Assembly: GCA_030425055.1 (NCBI GenBank)
Contig: JAUHVN010000222.1
Span: 1-5,006 of the forward strand
Direction: 5' to 3'
DNA length: 5,006 bases
Origin: Actinomycetes bacterium
GTDB taxonomy: Bacteria > Actinomycetota > Actinomycetes > Actinomycetales > Microbacteriaceae
The notes below the pieces were generated by a model. That model was not told the origin of the DNA, made no database searches, and worked only from the letters and a program-made list of their open reading frames with translations. The translations under genes were made by a program, and so were the position numbers. How positions within the stretch are numbered: the first letter of the stretch is position 1; the number at the start of each line of letters is the position of its first letter. Below, piece by piece: positions 1 through 5,006 of this stretch.

Positions 1-60
1 CGTGCGTGGAGGGGAGCAATGCAACCCGCACCGACGTTGCCGGGCGGGCCGCCTGCAGGG
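1..60. other. Short left-edge stretch with no identifiable gene
   Basis: These 60 bases lie downstream of the dehydrogenase stop codon. I translated the minus strand in all three frames to look for the missing C-terminal part of the dehydrogenase and found no recognisable match in this short stretch. A weak GCAAC/GTTGC inverted repeat (21-25 with 36-40) is too short to call a terminator. The stretch is too small to say what lies beyond. Confidence 0.5.
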
Positions 61-984
61 TCAGGCCGCGTTCGCGACCTCGGTGTCGGCCTCAGGCGTC
101 TCGGTCTCAATATCCTCGACCGGTTCGACGCCCGCCGTCTGCATCACCGCGCGCGCCGCGGGATCGGGCAGCACCCCGAGCGCCGACTGGGCCGCCTCGA
201 TCGCGGGGTTGCCGTGCGCCTCGAGCCCCACGGCGTCGACGACCGCGTCCGCGCCTCGCCCGTCGGTCAGGTCGCGCAGCTCGTCGACGACGTCGTCGGT
301 CAGGTCGAAGGCGTCGACGCCGTGCCGCTCCGCCATCTCGCGACGTACCGCCTCGGGGTCGACCGCGAGCACGCGCAGGCCGCGGTCGACGCCGATCCGC
401 GCCGCGAACTGGCCGACCGGCCCGAGACCCATCACCACGAGCGTTCCGCCCTCGGGCACGTCGGCATACTCGACGCCCTGCCACGCCGTCGGCAGGATGT
501 CGCTGAGGAACAGGTAGCGGTCGTCGGGCAGGTCGTCGCCGACGCGGATGTGGTTGTAGTCGGCCAGCGGCACCCGCAGGTACTCGGCCTGCCCGCCCGG
601 CACCTGGCCGTACAGCTTCGTATAGCCGAACAGCGCGGCGCCGCTGCCGTACTCGGTCACCTGTGTGGTCTCGCACTGTGACTGCAGTCCGCGCCGGCAC
701 ATGAAGCAGTGGCCGCACGCGATGTTGAATGGGACGACCACCCGGTCTCCGACCGCGAGCGCGGTGACGTCGCTGCCGACCTCGACGACGACGCCCATCG
801 GCTCATGGCCGAGGATGTCACCGGCGTCAAGGAAAGGTCCGAGCAGTTCGTAGAGATGCAGATCGGAGCCGCAGATCGCCGTCGACGTCACGCGGATGAT
901 CGCGTCCGTCGGCTCGACGATGAACGGATCGGGAACCGTCTCCACCGAGACGCTCCGCTTGCCCTGCCAGGTCAATGCCTTCAT
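61..984 (-). CDS. Zinc-dependent alcohol/formaldehyde dehydrogenase-like protein, C-terminally truncated
   Basis: This is a medium-chain dehydrogenase/reductase of the zinc ADH class, in the subgroup resembling glutathione-independent formaldehyde dehydrogenases; it would oxidise an alcohol or aldehyde with NAD(P) in the cytoplasm. Counting from MKALTWQGKR, the catalytic-zinc motif ICGSDLH has Cys38, followed by GHE (His60, Glu61). The structural-zinc cysteines are 90, 93, 96 and 104. LPTAWQ lies at 164-169. The Rossmann motif GLGPVG is at 186-191, with Asp209 ending the second strand. I chose ATG at 984 because AGGAAG sits about 12 bases upstream and family members begin MKALTWQGK; a GTG at 1017 would add 11 residues. 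The protein is 307 residues, whereas I recall relatives of about 390. Homology ends near residue 286 (MQTAGV), and an acidic tail (about 287-307) follows. The last Rossmann strands and the C-terminal catalytic portion are missing, so it may be a pseudogene. Exact substrate is unknown. Confidence 0.85.
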   Translation of the reverse strand: MKALTWQGKRSVSVETVPDPFIVEPTDAIIRVTSTAICGSDLHLYELLGPFLDAGDILGHEPMGVVVEVGSDVTALAVGDRVVVPFNIACGHCFMCRRGLQSQCETTQVTEYGSGAALFGYTKLYGQVPGGQAEYLRVPLADYNHIRVGDDLPDDRYLFLSDILPTAWQGVEYADVPEGGTLVVMGLGPVGQFAARIGVDRGLRVLAVDPEAVRREMAERHGVDAFDLTDDVVDELRDLTDGRGADAVVDAVGLEAHGNPAIEAAQSALGVLPDPAARAVMQTAGVEPVEDIETETPEADTEVANAA

Positions 985-1026
985 CGTGTGTCTCGCTTCC
1001 TGTCGTGTCGACGTCACGCAACCGCC

Positions 1027-1032
1027 AAGCTA
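1027..1032 (-). promoter_or_regulatory. Possible -10 element for the dehydrogenase gene
   Basis: On the minus strand these bases read TAGCTT, a TANNNT-type -10 hexamer. It would place transcription start near 1020 and give a leader of about 36 bases before the ATG at 984. I see no matching -35 hexamer at 16-18 bases, so this rests on the -10 alone. Confidence 0.25.
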
Positions 1033-1060
1033 GGCGCGCGAGACGGATGCGGCGCGGGGG

Positions 1061-1089
1061 TGGTCACCGCTGCGGACTGCGCGTATCCT
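1061..1089 (+). promoter_or_regulatory. Possible sigma70-type promoter for the small acidic protein gene
   Basis: TGGTCA (1061-1066, 4 of 6 matches to TTGACA) is followed after exactly 17 bases by TATCCT (1084-1089, 4 of 6 matches to TATAAT). Transcription would start near 1096, leaving a leader of about 95 bases before the ATG at 1191. It lies in the divergent gap between the dehydrogenase and this gene. The evidence is the hexamers and spacing only. Confidence 0.35.
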
Positions 1090-1157
1090 GCGGCATCCGC
1101 TTCGACCGCCTGTCAACCCCTCGCGTCGAGGATCGGCACCGGGCAGGCTCGGACGAG

Positions 1158-1183
1158 CGGGCGACCTCCGCCCGAGACGGGAG
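1158..1183 (+). promoter_or_regulatory. Leader hairpin next to a strong ribosome binding site
   Basis: CGGGCG (1158-1163) and CGCCCG (1169-1174) form a perfect 6-bp stem around the loop ACCTC. Five bases later comes GGGAG (1179-1183), a good Shine-Dalgarno sequence 7 bases before the ATG at 1191. The run CCTCC (1165-1169), which overlaps the loop, could instead pair with the GGAG of the binding site, so two exclusive structures can be drawn. Whether this affects translation is inference; in GC-rich DNA such stems also arise by chance. Confidence 0.35.
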
Positions 1184-1190
1184 ATGCACG

Positions 1191-1373
1191 ATGGATCGTG
1201 AAGACGCCACGACGGATGCCACGAACGACGGCTATGACGCCGGCAGCGGCGACCCGGGCGATGACCGCGCCCATCTCCAGCATCAGGCGCCCGCTCAGCT
1301 CGACGAAGACGCCATCGCCGAGCACGCCGACGAAACGGGCGACGACGAACGCACGGCAGGACAGCAGATCTAG
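1191..1373 (+). CDS. Small highly acidic protein of unknown function
   Basis: I do not recognise a family. The 60-residue product starts MDREDATTDA and ends TAGQQI. It has 18 Asp/Glu against 3 Arg and no Lys, no Cys and no hydrophobic stretch, so it should be soluble, cytoplasmic and probably poorly structured. A strong GGGAG seven bases before the ATG decides the start; an ATG at 1184 is out of frame. The gene lies divergent from the dehydrogenase and 65 bases upstream of the DUF4190-type gene on the same strand. Its opening residues resemble those of the acidic protein encoded at 1752-1937 (MDREETTP), which hints at a shared type of small protein in this lineage, but the rest does not align convincingly. 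The ribosome binding site makes a real gene likely; function is open. Confidence 0.6.
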   Translation: MDREDATTDATNDGYDAGSGDPGDDRAHLQHQAPAQLDEDAIAEHADETGDDERTAGQQI

Positions 1374-1425
1374 TCGACCGTGACATCGGGCGTCACGCCT
1401 CTCGCGGCGGCTCCCATCGAACCGC

Positions 1426-1431
1426 TACGTT
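1426..1431 (+). promoter_or_regulatory. -10 element placed for a leaderless transcript
   Basis: TACGTT fits the TANNNT -10 pattern and ends 7 bases before the ATG at 1439. That spacing puts the transcription start on or next to the start codon, the usual arrangement of leaderless messages, which are common in actinobacteria. No Shine-Dalgarno sequence is present upstream of the ATG, which agrees with this reading. No clear -35 hexamer is visible. Confidence 0.4.
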
Positions 1432-1438
1432 GAGCGAC

Positions 1439-1696
1439 ATGACAACTCCCCCGCCGGCTGAGACCGAGCGCTACAACGTCCTCTCGATCGTCGCGATCGT
1501 CACCGTGTGGTTCGCGGGCATCCTCGGCCTCATCTTCGGCTACATCGCCCTGTCGCAGATCAAGCGCACCGGCGAGAAGGGTCGCGGGCTCGCCCTCGCC
1601 GCCGTCATCATCGGCTGGATCGCGCTCGCCTTCGCGCTGATCTACATCATCATCCTGGTCGCGCTCATCATTCCAGCGGCGACGCAAGCCGGCTGA
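1439..1696 (+). CDS. DUF4190-type small membrane protein
   Basis: The product is an 85-residue integral membrane protein with two predicted helices. A short Pro/Thr-rich, polar N-terminus (MTTPPPAETERY) leads into helix 1 (about 13-38). The polar loop SQIKRTGEKGRG (39-50) follows, then helix 2 (about 51-80) and a short tail. The pattern of a first helix ending in GYIALSQIKRTGEKGRGLA and continuing into a second helix is typical of DUF4190 proteins of Gram-positive bacteria, whose function is not established. The ATG at 1439 is preferred because a -10 element sits 7 bases upstream and there is no ribosome binding site. An in-frame TTG at 1430 would add MSD and cannot be excluded. The gene faces the minus-strand gene at 1752-1937, and a strong hairpin separates them. 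Confidence 0.8.
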   Translation: MTTPPPAETERYNVLSIVAIVTVWFAGILGLIFGYIALSQIKRTGEKGRGLALAAVIIGWIALAFALIYIIILVALIIPAATQAG

Positions 1697-1713
1697 CGCG
1701 CGCGCACCGTTGA

Positions 1714-1744
1714 TGCGGCGTGGGTCGCTGGGACCCACGCCGCA
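1714..1744. terminator. Perfect hairpin between convergent genes, likely bidirectional terminator
   Basis: The arms 1714-1726 and 1732-1744 are exact reverse complements (13 bp, mostly G/C) around the five-base loop GCTGG. The hairpin begins 17 bases after the plus-strand stop (1694-1696) and ends 7 bases before the minus-strand stop (1752-1754), so it serves both converging genes. There is no T-run on either side, as is common for actinobacterial terminators. Confidence 0.8.
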
Positions 1745-1751
1745 GGCGCCG

Positions 1752-1937
1752 TCAGTCGGCGGCGTGGCCTCCCGCGTGGTCGCCCCCGCGATGGTCGTCG
1801 TCGGTCTCGCCGGTGACGACGTCGCCTTCGGGCTCGGGCACGTCGTAGGCGTTGACGCGACCGAGGTCTCCGGGCTCGATGTCACGGATGTCGGGCTTGT
1901 CGTCGGGGGTGGTCTCTTCGCGGTCCATGCCCGCCAC
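1752..1937 (-). CDS. Small acidic protein of unknown function
   Basis: I do not recognise a named family. The 61-residue product has 19 Asp/Glu, no Cys and no hydrophobic segment. A central stretch PDIRDIEPGDLGRV (15-28) followed by NAYDVPEPEGDVV (29-41) is more ordered in composition than the Gly/His/Asp-rich end. The GTG at 1937 has GAGGG about 10 bases upstream, which favours it. The in-frame ATG at 1928 would give MDREETTPDD, matching the start of the acidic protein encoded at 1191, but it lacks a well-spaced ribosome binding site. The gene converges on the DUF4190-type gene with a shared hairpin. Upstream, 45 bases away on the same strand, ends a hydrophobic broken frame (1983-2097), so the two may have been co-transcribed. 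It is probably cytoplasmic. Confidence 0.6.
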   Translation of the reverse strand: MAGMDREETTPDDKPDIRDIEPGDLGRVNAYDVPEPEGDVVTGETDDDHRGGDHAGGHAAD

Positions 1938-1982
1938 GATGCCGCATCCCTCTGCCGACGCGAAGGGCCTTGACAGGACGGG

Positions 1983-2097
1983 TCAGCGGGATGCCGCAAG
2001 GCGGCCGAGCGCGCCGGCGCGCGCGACGATCACCTGCAGCACGATGAGAAGGGTCAGCGCGACCGAAGCCCCCGTCGAAGCCCTCCTCGGGCCTCAC
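1983..2097 (-). pseudogene. Hydrophobic small reading frame without a usable start (possible broken small membrane protein)
   Basis: On the minus strand a frame ending with TGA at 1985-1983 encodes ASVALTLLIVLQVIVARAG and then ALGRLAASR. This is one clear membrane-helix-like stretch followed by a basic tail. The frame is closed upstream by a stop at 2096-2094 and has no ATG, GTG or TTG before the helix. Two simple repairs exist. First, an AGGAGG (2087-2082) sits six bases before ACG (2075-2073), where a start codon would be expected. Second, removing one G from the five-G run just after it would join a GTG-started frame at 2097 (MRPEEGFDG) to the helix. Either could reflect decay or a sequence error. 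It might also be a chance hydrophobic frame. The family is unknown. Confidence 0.25.
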
Positions 2098-2101
2098 CCC
2101 C

Positions 2102-2130
2102 TTGCGGCCGACCGAGGACGGGTCTACATT
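2102..2130 (+). promoter_or_regulatory. Sigma70-type promoter for the M36 protease gene
   Basis: TTGCGG (2102-2107) is followed after exactly 17 bases by TACATT (2125-2130), which fits TANNNT and matches TATAAT at 4 of 6 positions. Transcription would start near 2137, giving a leader of about 76 bases before the ATG at 2213. This is the best-formed promoter in the window. The call rests on sequence match and position. Confidence 0.45.
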
Positions 2131-2141
2131 GTGGCGCGCGA

Positions 2142-2193
2142 GCGACCGTAAGTTGCGCTACCGCCGGGGGACGTTGTCGGGCGTACGGGTCGC
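2142..2193 (+). repeat. Imperfect inverted repeat in the protease leader
   Basis: GCGACCGTA (2142-2150) pairs with TACGGGTCGC (2184-2193) over nine base pairs, leaving a single bulged G at 2187. A short inner CGCC/GGCG pairing (2162-2165 with 2180-2183) can stack within the 33-base interior. The repeat begins just after the inferred transcription start and ends 19 bases before the protease ATG. It could be an RNA stem in the leader or a split operator; the arm centres are about 42 bases apart. Neither role is shown. Confidence 0.4.
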
Positions 2194-2212
2194 AGATGGG
2201 ACCTGGGGGGTC

Positions 2213-5006
2213 ATGTCCATACGCACGCGCACGATTTCGTCCACCCTCGGAGCCGCTCTGGTGGCTTCACTGGCGCTGTGGGGCCTCGCCCCGCCGGCGC
2301 TCGCGCAATCCGAGGATCCGCCACCGAACCCGGCCGATCCGGCCACCGGGCGGGTGGTCGCCGATCCGACGGCGGGCCCGCTCACCGATCCGGCCAAGGG
2401 CGCACCCGCCGACATCGCGGTCGACTACCTCGCCGCCTACACCGGGGCTGTCGGCCTGCGTTCGGCGCAGGTGAGCGAGCTGTACGTCGAGAAGACGCTG
2501 GCCCTGAGCACGGGCGCCACGGCGGTGCACGTCGGCCAGCGGGTCGACGGCATCCGCGTGAAGGACGCGGTGATGACGGTCGTCGTCGCCGAAGACGGCA
2601 GTGTGTCGTCGGTCGCGGGCTTCCTCGTGTCGGCCACGGGTGGCGACGCGTCCGCCGATCTCACGGCGAAGGACGCATTGGATGCCGCGGCCGAGGCACA
2701 GGGCGCAGAACCCAGTCGCGAGCTGATCGAGGCCGACACGAAGGCCGCCGAGGAGCGGGCCTACGAGAACGTGTACGCCGAGAACCTCACCGAGGCCAAC
2801 GACGTCACCGCCGAGCTGGTGTGGTTCCCGCGGGACGGCGGGAAGAGCCTCCAGCTGGCATGGCTCACCGACATCGAGTCGTCGGGCACGGCCTGGTTCG
2901 AGACCGTGGTCGACGCCGAGACCGGCGCGATCATCCAGCAGCAGAGCCGATACGCGCACGCGGGCCCCGAGGGCAACGTCATCCAGGAGGAGCACCCCGA
3001 AGCGGCCGGCGCTGCGCAGCAGATCACGCCGTTCACCGGGCTCGACGGCTCGTGGGTCGACGACCGCACGACCAGCGGCAACAACGTCAACGCGTACCTC
3101 GACCGCAATGACGACGACGCCAACAACGAGTACCAGCCGCAGACGCCCGCCTCAGGCGACCCGGAGTACCAGCACTTCGACTACGCGTTCACGGACACCT
3201 GGCGCACGACCGCCGACGTGACATCGGTGGCGGCGCTCGACGCCGACCGCGACGCCACCATCACGCAGCTGTTCTACTACACGAACGTCATGCACGACTG
3301 GCTGTACGGGCACGGCTTCGACGAGGCGAGCGGCAACTTCCAGGTCGACAACTTCGGCCGCGGCGGCAGCGGGGGCGACCCCGTGCTCGCCGAGGCGCAG
3401 GACGGCTGGGACTTCGGCTGCGTCGACGACAACGGCACGCCGGGCGACAATTCGGACGACTTCGCGATCCGCTGCCTCAACAACGCGAACTTCGGCACGC
3501 CCGCCGACGGTGCGAGCCCCCGCATGCAGATGTACATGTGGGCGCCCGGGCGCCCCTTCCGCGACGGCAGCATGGACGGCGACGTCATCGCCCACGAGTA
3601 CGGGCACGGTGTGTCGAGCCGCCTCGTCGGCGGCGGCAACCTCGGCTACAACGACCTCGATCAGCGCGGCGCCCTCGGCGAGGGCTGGAGTGACGTGATC
3701 TCGTTCCTGAAGTGGGACGACGCAGTGGTCGGCGAGTACGTCACCGGCGACCAGGTCAACGGCATCCGTTCGGTCGGCTACGACATCTCGACCCGGTCGT
3801 ACCAGTCGTACAACACGGGCTCGTCGACGGGCCACGGCAACGGCGAGATCTGGGCCGCGACGATCTACGACATCCGCACCCAGTTCCCCGGAGGCGCCGA
3901 GGCGCTGGCGACGCTCGTGCTCGACGGCATGAAGGCGACGCCCGCGAACCCGACCTACATCGATGCGCGCAACGCGCTGCTCACCGCCGACGGCGGTGCC
4001 AACGCGTGCCTCATCTGGTCGGCCTTCGCGGGTCGCGACCTGGGCACCGGCTCGACCGGTGGCCTCGACACCGTGCCGACGGCGAGCGACGACGTGCCGC
4101 CCGAGTGCGTGCCGACGGCCGACGCCGACGGTCCGTACGAGACGATCGAGGGCACCGATGTCGCCCTCGACGGCAGCGGCAGCATCACGGGCACCGACCC
4201 GAGCACGGGCGCGATCGTGTCGCTCGAGTGGGACCTCGACGACGACGGTCAGTACGACGACGCCACCGGCGTGACGCCCATGTTCACGACGGTCGGACAG
4301 GACGGCGTGTACCCGATCGGGCTGCGCGTCACCGACGAGTTCGGCCAGACGTCGACCGACACCTCGACGGTGACGGTCGCCAACGTCGCGCCCGTCGTCA
4401 CGATCGATGCGATCACGCCGATCGACGAGTTCGGCACGGTCACGGTCAGCGGAGTGGTCACCGATCCCGGCTGGCTCGACCCGCTGACCGCGACGATCGA
4501 CTTCGACGACGGCGCGGGCGCGGTCGCGCTGAGCGGCACGCTCGAGAACGTGCGTCCGAACGCGACGCTCACCTTCTCGGTCGACCACCAGTACGGCGAC
4601 GACGGCACGTTCACCGTCGAGGTGTGCGCCGCCGACGACGACACGACCGACAACTGCTCGACGTCGCCCGCCGTCGTCGCCAACGTCGACCCGACCGCGA
4701 CGATCGACACGTCGGCGGAAGAGGTCTACGACGGCGTGAGCGCCTTCATCCTCGAGGCGGGCGAGGAGCTGACGGTGCCGGCGAACGCGACCGACCCGGG
4801 CAGCGACGATCTCACGATCGAGTGGGACTGGGGCGACGGCACCACATCGTCCGAGACCTCGCTGGTGAACCCGCCGGCGGCCGATCCGCTGAAGTCGCCG
4901 AGCGTGCAGCCGCGCGACGTCGACCTCGAGTCGGCGCACACCTACGCGGATGCCTGCCTCTACGAGCTGGGCGTCACCACGACCGACGACGACGGCGGGG
5001 TCTCCG
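2213..5006 (+). CDS. Secreted M36 (fungalysin-type) zinc metalloprotease with PKD domains, 3' end beyond window
   Basis: This would be an exported endopeptidase degrading extracellular protein. The frame is open for 931 codons with no stop. Residues 1-31 form a Sec signal peptide: basic start MSIRTR, hydrophobic core 12-25, cleavage after ALA31. An FTP-type propeptide motif (about 66-140) and a PepSY-like second half (about 150-248) follow; they normally chaperone and inhibit the enzyme until cleaved. The catalytic domain (about 280-615) has the M36 hallmarks FYYTNVMHDWLY (354-365), NNANFGTP (423-430) and PRMQMYMW (436-443). Zinc ligands are His461 and His465 of HEYGH, with Glu462 catalytic and Glu490 in GEGWSD as third ligand; HGNGEIWA (541-548) follows. 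Cys403 and Cys421 could form a disulfide. Then come PKD/Ig-like modules at about 633-722, 726-823 and 827 onward, the last with the PKD signature WDWGDGT (871-877). PKD modules often bind polymers or act as spacers. The start rests on the signal peptide; the G-run at 2205-2210 is only two bases from the ATG, and an in-frame TTG lies at 2174. Further repeats or an anchor may lie beyond the edge. Confidence 0.95.
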   Translation, partial: MSIRTRTISSTLGAALVASLALWGLAPPALAQSEDPPPNPADPATGRVVADPTAGPLTDPAKGAPADIAVDYLAAYTGAVGLRSAQVSELYVEKTLALSTGATAVHVGQRVDGIRVKDAVMTVVVAEDGSVSSVAGFLVSATGGDASADLTAKDALDAAAEAQGAEPSRELIEADTKAAEERAYENVYAENLTEANDVTAELVWFPRDGGKSLQLAWLTDIESSGTAWFETVVDAETGAIIQQQSRYAHAGPEGNVIQEEHPEAAGAAQQITPFTGLDGSWVDDRTTSGNNVNAYLDRNDDDANNEYQPQTPASGDPEYQHFDYAFTDTWRTTADVTSVAALDADRDATITQLFYYTNVMHDWLYGHGFDEASGNFQVDNFGRGGSGGDPVLAEAQDGWDFGCVDDNGTPGDNSDDFAIRCLNNANFGTPADGASPRMQMYMWAPGRPFRDGSMDGDVIAHEYGHGVSSRLVGGGNLGYNDLDQRGALGEGWSDVISFLKWDDAVVGEYVTGDQVNGIRSVGYDISTRSYQSYNTGSSTGHGNGEIWAATIYDIRTQFPGGAEALATLVLDGMKATPANPTYIDARNALLTADGGANACLIWSAFAGRDLGTGSTGGLDTVPTASDDVPPECVPTADADGPYETIEGTDVALDGSGSITGTDPSTGAIVSLEWDLDDDGQYDDATGVTPMFTTVGQDGVYPIGLRVTDEFGQTSTDTSTVTVANVAPVVTIDAITPIDEFGTVTVSGVVTDPGWLDPLTATIDFDDGAGAVALSGTLENVRPNATLTFSVDHQYGDDGTFTVEVCAADDDTTDNCSTSPAVVANVDPTATIDTSAEEVYDGVSAFILEAGEELTVPANATDPGSDDLTIEWDWGDGTTSSETSLVNPPAADPLKSPSVQPRDVDLESAHTYADACLYELGVTTTDDDGGVS

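Noticed and set aside
19..681. Plus-strand frame of 220 codons opposite the dehydrogenase
   Set aside because: Antisense shadow of a gene with clear zinc and NAD motifs; its His/Arg/Val-rich product has no recognisable domain.
1119..1131. CCTCG-CGT-CGAGG small palindrome in the divergent intergenic region
   Set aside because: A five-base stem with a three-base loop is expected by chance in GC-rich DNA, and it is not positioned at a promoter hexamer or ribosome binding site.
1379..1397. CGTGAC/GTCACG hairpin after the stop of the acidic-protein gene
   Set aside because: Only six base pairs with a seven-base loop and no T-run; too weak to call a terminator in this base composition.
1970..1975. 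Perfect TTGACA on the plus strand
   Set aside because: No TANNNT hexamer lies 16-18 bases downstream and there is no plus-strand gene close enough to use it; the protease has a better promoter at 2102-2130.
1370..1999. Minus-strand frame of 209 codons spanning the DUF4190-type gene and the acidic-protein gene
   Set aside because: It runs through two better-supported genes and the terminator hairpin, and its Pro/Thr/Arg-rich then Asp/Arg-rich product looks like frame-shifted noise.
2267..2995. Minus-strand frame of 242 codons opposite the protease propeptide
   Set aside because: Composition is that of a reverse-complement shadow, with no recognisable domain or ribosome binding site; the sense frame is clearly coding.
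2278..3111. Plus-strand frame of 277 codons overlapping the protease N-terminal region
   Set aside because: Arg/Gly-rich shadow in another frame; the protease frame has the signal peptide, the propeptide and the catalytic motifs.
3152..4939. Long open frame of 595 codons on the minus strand
   Set aside because: It lies wholly antisense to the M36 protease. Its Arg/Val/Ala/His-rich product with many RR and RRR runs is the usual mirror of GNC-rich codons in GC-rich DNA, and it shows no domain.

Overview
The window is high-GC DNA with strong third-position G/C, GTG/TTG start options and TANNNT-type promoter elements. Together with the protein families present, this points to an actinobacterium, plausibly of the Microbacteriaceae (Microbacterium/Agromyces type). 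The genus is an inference. The region looks chromosomal: I see no transposase, integrase, tRNA, rRNA or CRISPR array.

Layout from left to right. (1) Positions 61-984, minus strand: a zinc-dependent, NAD-binding alcohol/formaldehyde dehydrogenase-like protein. It keeps its zinc ligands and GxGxxG motif but stops about 100 residues early, with an unrelated acidic tail. (2) Positions 985-1190: a divergent intergenic region with promoter-like elements for both sides. (3) Positions 1191-1373, plus strand: a 60-residue, very acidic protein of unknown function. (4) Positions 1439-1696, plus strand: a small two-helix DUF4190-type membrane protein, apparently read from a leaderless message. (5) Positions 1714-1744: a 13-bp perfect hairpin between convergent genes, likely a bidirectional terminator. 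(6) Positions 1752-1937, minus strand: a second small acidic protein whose N-terminus resembles the one at 1191. (7) Positions 1983-2097, minus strand: a hydrophobic small reading frame without a usable start, which looks like a broken or mis-sequenced small membrane protein. (8) Positions 2102-2193: a good sigma70-like promoter followed by an imperfect inverted repeat in the leader. (9) From 2213 to the right edge, plus strand: the dominant gene, a secreted M36 (fungalysin-type) zinc metalloprotease. It has a signal peptide, an FTP/PepSY-type propeptide, a HEYGH...E catalytic domain and at least three PKD/Ig-like modules. It is still open at the window edge after 931 codons.

The genes do not form one pathway. 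The dehydrogenase, the small envelope or acidic proteins and the exoprotease look like separate transcription units. The minus-strand small frames at 1983-2097 and 1752-1937 may share a message. I see no convincing new system. The best leads are the truncated dehydrogenase, the broken hydrophobic frame and the protease leader structure.
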